NCBI GenBank assembly: GCA_948144175.1
Contig: CANXME010000532.1
Location: 1,801,001-1,865,000 of the forward strand
Direction of reading: 5' to 3'
Source: Closterium sp. NIES-65
Taxonomy: Eukaryota; Streptophyta; Zygnematophyceae; Desmidiales; Closteriaceae
DNA length: 64,000 nucleotides
The position numbers and the translations under genes were made by a program. The notes below the pieces were generated by a model. That model was not told the origin of the DNA. It did not search any database and worked only from the letters and a program-made list of their open reading frames with translations. Shown here one piece after another: positions 51,736 to 62,513 of the stretch (the first letter of the stretch is position 1; each line of letters begins with the position of its first letter).

Positions 51736-54700
51736 TGTGAAAAGACGAACAGGCGACGCGGGACGAGACGCAGGCTCACGACGCTCAGCAAGACCTCCAG
51801 TAGGACCAGTGTAAGGAGAGGGAGCAGGCAGTGGAGAGGAAGGCTCCAGCAGGGACTGCGACTGGACAGGCGGTGGACCCTCTACTAGAGGAGAAAGACC
51901 AAGAACCTGCTGCAGGAGCGGAACGAAGTACGGCCGAGGCCGCGCGGCAGCTCCAGACTCAGCAGGGACAGCACCACCACCCTCAGCGACAGCACCAGCG
52001 CCACCCACACCTCCAGTGGCAGGACCAACAGCAGGAGGCTCAGCACCAACGCCCTCAGCAGCTCCAGCTCCAGGAGGACCCGCAGGTCCAGCAGCTCCGG
52101 GACCGGCAGCACCCGCACCCTCGACTGTCGAAGAAGCTCCAGCTCCAGCTCCAGCAGCACCTCCAGACTCAGCAGCACGCCTCCAGCGGCGAGCGAACCA
52201 CTCGCGCAGCTCCTGTGGAGAGAGGGGCTCCCGGCGAGACGCAGCAGCAGGAGAAACCCCAGGCTCAGCAGCTCCAGACGCAGCACCCCCAGGCTCAGCA
52301 GCTCCAGACGCAGCACCCCCAGGCTCAGCAGCTCTCAGCTCAGCACCCCCAGGCTCAGCAGCTCCCGACTCAGCACCCCCAGACCCAGCACCTCCAGGCA
52401 CAGCACCCCCAGGCTCAGCACCCCCAGGCTCCGCAACCTCCGCAGTAGCACCCTCAGGCCCAGCACCCCCAGCAGAAGTACCCCCAGGCTCAGCACCCCC
52501 GCGCACAGCACCCCAAGAGTCAGCACCCCCAGGCTCAGCACCCGCAGCAGCACCAGAGTCACCAGTAACCTCGACCGGGTCAACGGCGTCTACCTGGGAT
52601 ACACCTGAGGGGGCAGGAACCTGAGGGGGGAGGGGGTCTACCGGGGGGGGAACCGGCACAAGGAAGTCCGGGGGAGGGGGGAGGGAAGGAGTGCGGTAGG
52701 GGAAGAGACGGTAGAAGGGGACCGACTCGTCGAACGTGACGTCCTGGGAGGACAGAACACGACGAGAGGAGGGGTGGTAAAACTGCCACCCTGGGGCGTC
52801 AGTGGGGAAGCCAAGGAAGACACAGGGAGCAGCACGAGGGGACAGCTTGTCCGCAGACAAGTCGCGGACAAACGCCCGAGATCCCGAGACACGGAACACA
52901 GACGCATCGCCAACCTTCCCCGTCCACAGCAAGGCTGGGGACATCGCAGGCCGAGAGACCCGGGGGTGAAGGTTGAGCTGATGCGCCGCGTACCTCACCG
53001 CAAACGGCCACAGAAAATGGGGGGCAGCCGCATGCATCATGGACGTACGAGCGACATCCATGACCATGCCAATGCGGCGCTCAGCAATCCCATTTTGCTG
53101 TGGTGAGTCCGAAAGCGTGAAGGTCTGGCGAATCCCCCGTGCACGACAGTAGTCCCGCAGAAGGCAAGAAGAGAACTCTCCGCCTCTGTCCGAGTGCAGA
53201 CGCAGAACAGGAAAGTCCGAGCCGAAGCTCTTCCTGAGCTGGAGACGAGCCTCGCGGATCCAGTCGATCAGCACCTCAGTGACCGCACCCTTGCTGCGCA
53301 AGGGGAGGACTGTGGTGTAACGCGAGTAGTCGTCAACCACCAACAGGAAGTAGCGCTCGTAACCCTGCCCACTGACGGGGGCTGGGCCCCACACATCCAT
53401 GTGAAGCGTCTGCAGGGGAGCCTCTGTCGGGGGGAAGTGGGAGGAGTGAGGAGTAGCCCGGAGGCGACCCTCGACACAGGGGACACAGGAAGGTCCTGGC
53501 CCGGAGGGGAGAGGAGGGAGAGACTGGGGAAGACCAGAGACAAGGACACGGGAAGCCATGCTCCGAAGACGGGGCAAGGAGGTTTGGCCAAGACGGTGGT
53601 GCCACAGGAGAGTCTCGTGAGACAGGAGGCGACAAGAACAGGGGGCAGACTCAGGACCTGACCGGGACGCAGCAGCAAGCACCTGACCCGACGCAGCCAC
53701 CTGACCAGACGCAGGGACAGGAGGAGACTCAACGGTCAGGGTGTAGAGACTCGACCCCGGCCGACGCGAGAACGTGGCCAGGTGTCGGCCTGTGCGTGCC
53801 TCCGTGCAGTGGGTCACCCGCTGACTCGCAGGAGTGAACTGGTGAACCCCCACATCCTGCAGGTCCGCTCCACTCACCAAGTTCGTAGAGAACGAGGGAA
53901 GGTACAGACCAGACAGGGTGCCCGAAGGGGCAGCCGGACACGGGAGGACAGTGGAGAAGTGAGAAAGGACAGGACCCCCAGAGGGGTCAGCAAGGGAGAC
54001 CGCAACCGGCCGGTCGAGCGGCGTAAGGGTAGTGCGGTCTCGAAAGAAGGAGCGAGAAGCCCCGGAGTCAAGTGTGAAAGTGAGGGAGGACGAGGACGAC
54101 GCAGTAACTGAGAGCGCAGTCTCACTAGTACCTGAGAGCGCAGTCGCACTGGCACCTAGAGCAGCAGCCTCACAAGCACCTAGCGCAGCAGTACCAATGC
54201 CCGGGTCGGGCTGGAAACACCGGTAACCTTCATTCTCCTCACTATAATCCACAGCATACATAGCAGCAAGGATAGCATCAAAATCAAGATCAAAGATCGC
54301 TACACCAGCCCTTAGAAGCTCATCCCAGCGAGGGATCTCACTAGCCCCAGGGAACTGCTGACGCCAAGCGTCCGTCAGGGGGCCAAAGCAGCGCTGGGCG
54401 GCGTGGGCACCCCCACACTGCTCACCCGCGCGGTCGCCGGAACGAAGAACGTAGGTGCAGGGACCAGTACCCCCACCCCTCTGACGCCCAGCGTACCACT
54501 CACGAAGCTGCTGAGGCGGAGGGATGTCCCGCGAGCGCTGCTGCTGCTGCCACTGCGAGCGCTGGCCACCACCACCGCCGCTACGCTGCTGGGTACCACC
54601 CCGACCAGCTCCACCTCCTCCACCACCACCGCCTCCTCCGCTGCCGCCTCCACCCCCTCCACCTCCGCCGCCTCCACCCCCGCCGCTGCCTCCACCACCA

Positions 54701-55629
54701 CCGCTGGTACCACCACCACTGTCTCCGCTGCTGCTGCCACCACCACCACCACCCCCGCCACTAGTCCCGCCGCCACCCCCACTCCCTCCGCCGCCACCGC
54801 CGCCACCGCCACCGCTTCCTCCAGCTCCACCCGTGCCCTTGCCCCCCTTGCCCTTGCTGGAGCGACGTCTCCCACTAGGGGTAGACGCCGCGCCGACCGA
54901 CTCAAGACCAAGCAGGTCGGCAGCAGCAGCAGAGGCAACAGAAGGCAGCAAGGGGGAAGGAGAGCACCCCTCAAAGATGGGGGTGCGAGGGTCACCACGA
55001 GAAGCACCTACAGCGACTATGCTCTTCTCCGCTGCGAGGAGGGCCTTCTCGAGGAGGTCGACGGTGAGGGTGGTGGGACAGACTGCGAGAAAGTGGTCCC
55101 TGACGACGCGAAGGGAGTCAGGGAGGCGCGCAACTACGTAGTAGAGAGCGATGTACATGGGGGGTGGGTTCTTAGCGCAGAACTCAGCAGGAAGGGCGGC
55201 GCGGTAGCGAGTGTCGCTAGTGCGGAGGTGCGTAATGAGGTCAGCGACAGTGGGAAAGGCAGAGAGGTCAGGAAAGAGGTAGGGAAGCATGAGACGGCTC
55301 AGTGCAGCAGTGGCAGGGGAGGAGTAGCGCGCAACTACAGCGTCGTACAAGGTCTGAGCACTCTTGTACTGACTAAAGTGCGCACGCTCAGAGGTAGGGA
55401 GGTGGCGACGCCCAGCAAGACGTGCAGCAGCATCGCGGGTGGCCCACTGAGAGCGGACAGTGGGATCAGCATCAGCAGCAGGAGCAGGAGAGGCGCCAGA
55501 GGTGAGGTGAAAGAGAGAAAGGCTGTCAGCCCTGTCGCACTGTAAGAACAGCTGCAGGTCATCTAACCAGACCTCAAAATCAATGGCGCGACCCTCAGCG
55601 TCAAAAGCTAGGACACTAGGGGTAGCCAT
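51658..55629 (-). CDS. gag-pol: Element D gag-protease-integrase polyprotein without RT, 1323 codons
   Basis: One open frame from ATG 55629 (MATPSVLAFDAEG). Domains: capsid-like (residues 1-250), basic SGRRRSSKGKGGKG, Gly-rich tail (about 275-365), QQLREWYAGRQRGG (about 392), finger CTYVLRSGDRAGEQC.. (about 408-431), protease DSGASRSFF (about 522), integrase zinc region (HHRLGQ, 665) and integrase core (HMDVWGP 736, HSDRGGEF 804, NGIAERR 839). Then comes the GGAEP/GAAEP linker and [14 protein letters not shown]. After [12 protein letters not shown] (about 1300) it runs through the LTR stub and ends in F sequence. RT and RNase H are absent. The frame has no stop, unlike most relatives. Confidence 0.9.
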   Translation of the reverse strand: MATPSVLAFDAEGRAIDFEVWLDDLQLFLQCDRADSLSLFHLTSGASPAPAADADPTVRSQWATRDAAARLAGRRHLPTSERAHFSQYKSAQTLYDAVVARYSSPATAALSRLMLPYLFPDLSAFPTVADLITHLRTSDTRYRAALPAEFCAKNPPPMYIALYYVVARLPDSLRVVRDHFLAVCPTTLTVDLLEKALLAAEKSIVAVGASRGDPRTPIFEGCSPSPLLPSVASAAAADLLGLESVGAASTPSGRRRSSKGKGGKGTGGAGGSGGGGGGGGGGSGGGGGTSGGGGGGGGSSSGDSGGGTSGGGGGSGGGGGGGGGGGGGGSGGGGGGGGGGAGRGGTQQRSGGGGGQRSQWQQQQRSRDIPPPQQLREWYAGRQRGGGTGPCTYVLRSGDRAGEQCGGAHAAQRCFGPLTDAWRQQFPGASEIPRWDELLRAGVAIFDLDFDAILAAMYAVDYSEENEGYRCFQPDPGIGTAALGACEAAALGASATALSGTSETALSVTASSSSSLTFTLDSGASRSFFRDRTTLTPLDRPVAVSLADPSGGPVLSHFSTVLPCPAAPSGTLSGLYLPSFSTNLVSGADLQDVGVHQFTPASQRVTHCTEARTGRHLATFSRRPGSSLYTLTVESPPVPASGQVAASGQVLAAASRSGPESAPCSCRLLSHETLLWHHRLGQTSLPRLRSMASRVLVSGLPQSLPPLPSGPGPSCVPCVEGRLRATPHSSHFPPTEAPLQTLHMDVWGPAPVSGQGYERYFLLVVDDYSRYTTVLPLRSKGAVTEVLIDWIREARLQLRKSFGSDFPVLRLHSDRGGEFSSCLLRDYCRARGIRQTFTLSDSPQQNGIAERRIGMVMDVARTSMMHAAAPHFLWPFAVRYAAHQLNLHPRVSRPAMSPALLWTGKVGDASVFRVSGSRAFVRDLSADKLSPRAAPCVFLGFPTDAPGWQFYHPSSRRVLSSQDVTFDESVPFYRLFPYRTPSLPPPPDFLVPVPPPVDPLPPQVPAPSGVSQVDAVDPVEVTGDSGAAAGAEPGGADSWGAVRGGAEPGGTSAGGAGPEGATAEVAEPGGAEPGGAVPGGAGSGGAESGAAEPGGAELRAAEPGGAASGAAEPGGAASGAAEPGVSPAAASRREPLSPQELREWFARRWRRAAESGGAAGAGAGASSTVEGAGAAGPGAAGPAGPPGAGAAEGVGAEPPAVGPATGGVGGAGAVAEGGGAVPAESGAAARPRPYFVPLLQQVLGLSPLVEGPPPVQSQSLLEPSSPLPAPSPYTGPTGGLAERREPASRPASPVRLFTRGRRRGQTRWRRGREGRSRGQEGRR

Positions 55630-56758
55630 GACGACGACAGCGAAGCAGTGCAAGCAGTAGGGGAAGAGCACGCAGTGACAGTGCGACTGTGCTCACCAGG
55701 CAGGGCAGGCCGGGAAACTCTGCAGAAGGGCGGCTCGGCGACTCAGCGACTCGGCTGCTGGGCGGCTCGGCTCCCGGGCGGCTCGGCGGCAGGGCGGCTC
55801 GGGTGCAGGGCGGCTCGGCGCCCGGGCGGCTCGGCGGCAGGGCGGCTCGGGTGCAGGGCGGCTCGGCTCCCGGGCTGCTCGGCGGCAGGGCGGCTCGGGT
55901 GCAGAACGGGGCCGGGACAGGGGATGGCGGGGCCGTCAGGGTGCAGCGGCGGGGCCGGCAAGGTGCAGCGGCGGGGCCGTGACAGGGGACGGCGGGGCCG
56001 TCAGGGTGCAGCGGCGGGGCCGGCAGGGTGCAGCGGCGGGGCCGGGACAGGGGACGGCGGGGCCGTCACGGTGCAGCGGCGGGGCCGGCAGGGTGCAGCG
56101 GCGGGGCCGGGACAGGGGACGGCGGGGCCGTCAGGGTGCAGCGGCGGGGCCGACTGGTGCAGTGGCGGGGCCGTCAGGGTGCAGCAGCGGGGCCGTGACA
56201 GAGGACGGCAGGGCCGTGACAGGGGACGGCGGGGCCTTTAGGGTGCAGCGGCGGGGCCGACAGAGGTGCAGCGGCGGGGCCGACAGGGTGCAGCGGCGGG
56301 GCCGGGAGTAGGACGGCGGGGCCGTGAGGTGACGGGGCCCGCTGCAGCGACGAAAAGGCCGCGCGACCGGCGTGAGGGCGGCGCGGCGCGGCAGAGCCGA
56401 GAGGGCGGCGCGGCGCGGCCGTAAGGCCAGCGCTACGTGGGGCCCGGGCCGCGCGCGCGAAAAAAAAAGGGAGTCGCGCGCGCGACTCTCGGGGCGCCAC
56501 AAGGGCAGCGCGACAAGCACTAGGGGGAGCGCGCCTCGGGGAGAATAGGGCGCGCTCCGGGCAGAAAAAAAAAATCGTGGGTGGGCCCTAAAAAAAACGG
56601 TCCTTAGGAGGGACCCGCTCTATACCATGTGAAAAGAATGAACAGGAATGGAATGACTAAGGAAAGATTGGGTACAAATACAACCCTAGAAACCCTGTAC
56701 CCCATATGTGCTACCCCACTATAGCCTACAAACATGCATCAGCTATAATGCTCTGACA
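51736..56758 (-). mobile_element. Element D: copia element lacking RT and RNase H
   Basis: Minus strand, 5,023 bp, inserted in the leader of F with perfect target duplication CCCCG (51731-51735 and 56759-56763). The 5' LTR is 56758-56628 (131 bp). The primer site TGGTATAGAGCGGG follows (56627 downwards). The 3' LTR is reduced to its last 19 bp or so (51736-51754, ending CTTTTCACA). The junction with pol lies in CCTGTTC, a 7-bp word found both in the pol of relatives and in the LTR, so the deletion probably used microhomology. The ends and target duplication are intact. Confidence 0.92.
55690..56480 (-). repeat. Element D GC-rich repetitive leader
   Basis: Plus-strand units GGTGCAGCGGCGGGGCCG (18-30 bp spacing, 55920-56310) and CGGCTCGGCGGCAGGG-like units (55740-55900). 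Frames across it are composition artefacts. Confidence 0.83.
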
Positions 56759-56763
56759 CCCCG

Positions 56764-57230
56764 GCGACCCCGACGCCGACCTTCCCGATCCGGCCCTGCC
56801 TCTGCTGGCCCCGTCAACTACCCCTGCGGCCCCGGCGCCGCCCTTCCCAGCCCCGGCGCCACCTCACCCGGCCCCGTCGCCGCTCCACCCAGCCCCGCCG
56901 CCGTCCCCAAGCGGCCCCGCCGTCACCACCGAGCCGCCGGCGTCGCCGAGCTAGTGCCGAGCCACCCGAGCCGCCCGAGCCGCAGCGCCACCTCAGCCGC
57001 CCGAGCCGCCGGGTCGCCGAGCCACCGAGCTGCAGTTGCTGCCGAGCAGCCGTACCGCCGAGCCGCCGAGCCGCCCGAGAGCCGCCCGAGTCGCCCGAGC
57101 CGCCGAGCCGCCCGAGTCGCCCGAGCCGCCGAGCCGCAGTTGCAGCAGTGCCGCCGTGCCGCCGAGTCGCCGAGTCGTCGAGCCTGCTATTCCCACCACT
57201 GGTGAGCCCCTGCCTTACTAGCGCGCTGCC
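56764..57230 (+). repeat. Element F GC-rich leader, second part
   Basis: Continuation of the F leader after D. CCCCGGCGCC-type units give way to GAGCCGCCCGAGTCGCC-type units. It ends in CTGGTGAG near 57199, a short motif also found just before gag in A and E. Confidence 0.75.
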
Positions 57231-57296
57231 TGCCGCTTGCTTGGCTGCCTGCCTTACTGCTGCTACTCCTGCTCCTGCTTCTACTGGCGGAGCCAG

Positions 57297-60200
57297 ATGC
57301 AGCCCCGGCGACGTCAGCGTGAGTCCCTCACGCCCCAGCAGCTGCGTGAGTGGTACGCTGGTTGGGGTTGTAAGGGTGGCGCCGCTACTACTGCTACTAC
57401 TACTGGCGGCGGCCAGATGCAGCTCCAGCGACGCCCACGCGTGTCTCTCACGCCCCAGCAGCTTCTTGAGTGGTACGCTCAGAGTAGAGGGTCTCTCAGT
57501 TCTGTTCGCTGCTCTTACGTGATTCACACTGGTGCTCAGACTGGTCAGCCTTGTGGGACGCCTAGTCACACACCGTCCCGCTGCTTCGCCCGTCTGAGCG
57601 ACGCTTGGCGTACCGAGTTTGGCGACGAGGCTGAGCTCATCGACTGGGTGGAGTTGCTTAGTCAAAGGGTAGATATATTTGCTCTTGACTATGATGCTAT
57701 TCTCACTGCCATGTATGCATTGCCTACTAGTGCTGACCGTGCCGGTCACCTGTGCGTACCGCCTGACCCGGGTGGTGAGGCTGCTGCTCTGGGTGCTAGT
57801 GTGTCTCATGCTCCAGGTACAGGTGCGGCTGCTGCTCTAGGTGCTAGTGAGTCTGCTTCCTCAGGTGCGGGTGAGTCTGGTCTCTCAGGTACCACGTCGG
57901 CTCCGGCCTCTCACACCTTCACCCTTGACTCGGGGGCTTCCCGCTCCTTCTTTCGAGACCGCACCACACTCACGCCGCTTGGTCGGCCAGTTGCAGTCTC
58001 TCTGGCAAACCCCTCTGGGGGCCCTGTCCTTGCTCACTTCTCCACTGTCCTCCCGTGTCCGGCGGCCCCCTCTGGCACCCTGTCTGGTCTTTACCTCCCC
58101 TCGTTCTCTATGAACTTGGTGAGTGGTGCTGACCTGCAGGATGCGGGGGTTCACCAGTTCACTCCTGCGAGTCAGCGGGTGACCCACTGCACAGACGCTC
58201 GGACAGGCCGACACCTGGCCACGTTTACTCGTCGAGCGGGGTCGAGCCTGTACACACTTACCACTGCGTCTCCTCCAGTCCCTGCGTCTGGTAGGGTAGC
58301 TACGTCGGGTCAGGTGTTTGCTGCAGCGTCCAGGTCTGGTCCTGAGTCTGCCCCCTGTTCGTGTCGTCTCCTGTCTCACGAGACTCTCCTCTGGCACCAC
58401 CGCCTTGGTCAACCCTCTCTGCTTCGGCCCAGAGGCATGGCCTCTCGTCTTCTTGTTTCAAGTCTCCCCCGGTCCCTCCCTCCCCTTCCTCAGGGCCCTG
58501 GCCCTACCTGTGTCCCCTGTGTCGAGGGGCGCCAGCGTGCTGCCCCTCACTCCTCCCAGTTTCCTCCGACAGAGGCCCCGTTGCAGACGCTTCACATGGA
58601 CGTGTGGGGCCCAGCTTGCGTCCGTGGACAGGGTCACGAGCGCTACTTCCTGCTCGTTGTTGACGACTACTCGCGTTACACCGCAGTCTTCCCCTTGCGC
58701 AGCAAGGGTGATGTCACTGAGGTGCTGATCGACTGGATCCGCGCAGCTCGTCTCCAGCTCAGGTAGAGCTTTGGCTCGGACTTTCCTGTTCTGCGTCTGC
58801 ACTCGGACAGAGGCGGAGAGTTTTCCTCTGGCCTTCTGAGAGCCTACTGTTGCGCACGGGGCATCCGTCAGACCTTCACGCTTCCGGACTCTCCGCAGCA
58901 AAATAGGATTGCTGAGCGCCGCATTGGCATGGTCATGGACGTCGCTCGTACGTCTATGATGCATGCAGCTGCCCCCCATTTTCTGTGGCAGTTTGCGGTG
59001 AGGTACGCGGCGCATCAGATCAACCTTCACCCCAGTGTCTCCAGGCCAGAGACCTCCCCAGCCTTGCTGTGGACGGGGAAGGTTGGCGATGCGTCGGCGT
59101 TCCGGGTCCGGGGATCTTGGGCGCTTGTCCGCGACTTGTCTGCGGACAAGCTGTCCCCTCGTGCTGCTCCTTGCGTCTTCCTGGGGTTCCCCCTTGACGC
59201 GCCTGGGTGGCAGTTCTACCACCCCACCTCTCGCCGTGTTTTGTCCTCCCAGGACGTCACGTTTGACGAGTCGGTCCCCTACTACCGCCTCTTCCCCTAC
59301 CGCACTCCGTCCCCCCCCCCCGCCCCCGCTCTTCCTTGTACCAGGTCCCCCCCAGGTAGACCCCCTCCCCCCTCAGGGTCCTGCCCCTTCAGGTGTGTCC
59401 CAGGTAGACGCAGTCGAGCCTGTCGAGGTCATTGGTGACTCTGGTGCTGCTGAGGGTGCTGAGCCTGGGGGTGCTGAGCCTGGGGGTGCTGGGCCTGGGG
59501 GCGCTGAGCCTGGAGGTGCTCCGCTTGGAGGTTCTCCGGGTGCTTCGTCTCGCCAGGAGCCACTCTATCCACAGGAGCTGCGCGAGTGGTTTGCCCGGCG
59601 CTGGAGCCGTGCTGCTGGTGCTGGAGGTTCTTCGGCTACTGGGGGTGCTGAGCCTAGGGGTGCTGAGCCTGAGGGTGCTGAGCCTGGGGGTGCTACGCCT
59701 GGGGGTGCTGAGCCTGGGGGTGCTGAGCCTAGGGGTGCTGAGCCTGGGGGTGCTACGCCTGGGGGTGCTTTCCCTGGGGGTGCTGGGCCTGGGGGTGCTG
59801 AGCCTGGAGGTGCTCCGCCTGGAGGTTCTCCGGGTGCTTCGTCTCGCCGGGAGCCACTCTCTCCACAGGAGCTGCGCGAGTGGTTTGCCCGGCGCTGGAG
59901 CCGTGCTGCTGGTGCTGGAGGTTCGTCAGCTACTGAGGGTGCTGCTGTCGCAGGTCCCGGAGGTGCTCATCCTGGGAGTACTGGAGCTGCTGGGCCTGCA
60001 GGTTCGACTGGAGCTGGTGCTGCTGAGGGTGTTGGCGCTGAGACTACCACTGGCGGTCCTGCTGGGGGTGCTCCTGGTGCTGCTGGAGGTTCTGGAGTTG
60101 GCGGAGGTGCTGCTGGCGCGGGTGCTCCTGCTGGAGGTACTGGTGCTGTCCCTGCTGTTTCTGGCCTCGCCACGAGGCCTCGACCGTACTTCGTTCCACT

Positions 60201-62439
60201 CCTGCAGCAGGTTCTTGGTCTTCCACCTTCTACTGGTCCTCCTCCTACCTTAGAGTGTCCACAGCCTGTCCCGTCACAGTTACGGTTGCAGCCTACCTCC
60301 CCTTTGCCTGCTCCTTCTCCCTACACTGGTCCTACTGGAGGTCTTGCTGAGCGTCGTGAGCCTGCGTCTCGCCCTACATCGCCTGTCCGTGCTGCTCGCG
60401 CTAGTGGTCGTGGTTCGCGTCCGCGTCCTCCTCCGGTCCCTGGCACGCACAGGATGTCTCTGCGTCCGTCCACTGCTCCTCTGCGTGCCCCTTTGCCTTC
60501 TCCTCCTGAGTCCTCTCTTCCTGCTCTTGCCGAATTAGAGTCGGACTCTCTTCGTGCTGCCAGTCCTACTGTCACGCGTCTCCTGGCTACTGTCGTCACT
60601 GACCCTTCTTTCGAGTCCACTGCTGCGTCTGCCCTAGTTGCTGAGCTCGTCGACTTTGCTGCTCGCTGTCGCCTAGACTACGCTGCTAGTCTTTTCGCTG
60701 AGTCTGAGTCTGTCTGTCCTCCGTCCGTCGGGGGTGAGTGTGCCCTTGGCACGGACGTCCTTGAGGACAGGCAGGAGGAGTTCCAGTGCCTGGCAGCTGC
60801 TTCACCTCATCTCGTGTCCGTACTACTTACCCCTAAGGGAGACCCGGATGCACTTGACATCCCGACTCCGCGCTCTTACGCGGAGGCGATAGAGGGTCCC
60901 TACTCCTCTCAGTGGCAGGCAGCTATGGATGCAGAGATGGCTTCCTGGAAGTCCACAGGCACATACGTTGACGCCGTCCCCCCTCCTGGGGCGAACATTG
61001 TCAGTGGCATGTGGATTTTCAGGGTGAAGCGGCCGCCGGGTTCTCCGCCTGTCTTCAAGGCGCGTTACGTGGCTCGTGGCTTCAGTCAGCGGCAGGGAGT
61101 TGACTACTTTCAGACCTTCTCCCCCATCCCGAAGATGACCACCCTTCGGGTACTGCTGCACGTTGCTGCTCACCGTGACTACGAGCTGCACTCTCTCGAC
61201 TTCAGCACAGCTTTCTTGCAGGGCAGCCTGCACGAGGAGATCTGGCTGCGCCGCCCACCTGGCTTCACTGGGTCTTTCCCTCCTGGTACCCAGTGGAGTC
61301 TCCGGCGTCCAGTCTACGGTCTCCGCCAGGCGCCACGTGAGTGGCACGACACGCTGAGGACTACACTTGCGGCTCTTGGGTTTGCTCCTTCTACTGCCGA
61401 CCCGTCGCTGTTTCTGCGCACCGACACCTCTCTGCCGCCGTTCTACATCCTCGTGTACGTCGACAACTTGGTCTTTGCCACAGCTGACACTGCTCGACTC
61501 GCCTACGTGAAGTCTGAGCTGCAGAAGAGACACACGTGCACTGACCTGGGTGAACTGCGCAGCTACCTTGGCTTGCAGATCACCCGAGACAGAGCACACC
61601 GCACCATTACCTTGACTCAGTCACACATGGTGCAGCAGGTCCTTCAGCGCTTCGGCTTCACGTACTCCTTGCCTCAGGCCACTCCTCTGCCTACTCGCCA
61701 CTCGCTCTCAGCTCTGCCTTCGGATGAGTCCGTAGAGTCGAGTGGCCCGTATCCAGAGCTTGTTGGCTGCCTCATGTACCTGATGACCTGCACACGACCT
61801 GACCTTGCATACCCTCTTAGCATTCTTGCACGCTATGTTGCTCCTGGGAGACACCGACCAGAGCACATGGCTGCAGCGAAGAGGGTGTTGCGCTACTTGT
61901 GCAGTACGTCGGGCATGGGGCTAGTGCTTGGAGGGCGGAGTCCAGTGGTCCTCACTGGGCACGCAGACGCTTCTTGGGCTGACGACCAGGCTACGCAGCG
62001 GTCGTCACAGGGTTACACCTTCAGCCTTGGTTCCGGCTCTGTTTTGTGGCTGGCTACTCGCTCGTCTTCTGTTCTCGGCTCCAGTTGTGAGGCTGAGATC
62101 TACGCCGGGGCCATGGCTGCACAGGAGCTTCGCTGGCTCACCTACCTGCTGACCGACCTTGGAGAGCCGCCTCGTTCTCCTCCAGTCCTGTACGTAGACA
62201 ACAAGGCCATGCTGGCCTTGTGTCGAGAGCAGAGACTGGAGCACAGAACAAAGCACATTGCTCTCCGCTACTTCCTTGCTCGTGAGCTACAGCAGCGTGG
62301 TCAGTTGCGGCTTGCGTACGTGGCCTCTGAGGCCAACACTGCTGATGTTTTCACCAAGGCACTTCCGCCTTGTGATCATCAGCGCTTCTGCACTCAGCTG
62401 GGTCTTGTCCCTGTCTTGCCTCACTTGCTCACCCCTTGA
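57297..62439 (+). pseudogene. pol: Element F truncated gag and pol
   Basis: The first in-frame ATG is 57297 (MQPRRRQRESLTPQQLREW). The capsid-like and Gly-rich parts of gag found in relatives are absent. A SLTPQQL(R/L)EWYA segment occurs twice (57324-57362 and 57444-57480). Then come the finger CSYVIHTGAQTGQPC.. (about 57512), protease DSGASRSFF (about 57928), integrase zinc region and core (about 58390-58930), linker, RT (about 61015-61480, YVDN in place of YVDD) and RNase H (about 61955-62400). Defects: TAG at 58764-58766 (CAG in relatives), NRIAERR where NGIAERR is expected, and a frameshift in a long C-run near 59313. From there it is open to TGA 62437-62439. Confidence 0.9.
59515..59960 (+). 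repeat. Tandem duplication in the IN-RT linker of F
   Basis: The block APxGGSPGASSRxEPLxPQEL followed by [15 protein letters not shown] occurs twice (starting about 59518 and 59812), separated by [10 protein letters not shown] repeats. Each block is about 120 bp at a spacing of about 294 bp. A, C and E have it once. Confidence 0.8.
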
Positions 62440-62453
62440 CCTTGTTTGTACTG

Positions 62454-62513
62454 TTACATATATATATATATATACCTGCTCTTGCTTGTCTAGCCTTATA
62501 TATATATATATAT
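62454..62513. repeat. Two AT microsatellites in the 3' UTR of F
   Basis: Runs of TA at about 62457-62474 and 62497-62513. The other copies have much shorter TATATAT stretches here. 62514-62653 is then the conserved family 3' UTR with the polypurine hairpin. Confidence 0.85.

Noticed and set aside
28011-58766. A variant genetic code with TAG read as Gln
   Set aside because: TAG positions are not shared between copies, the same elements carry frameshifts, and the true ends use TGA or TAA. The host subtilase ends in TAA. Mutation explains the pattern better.
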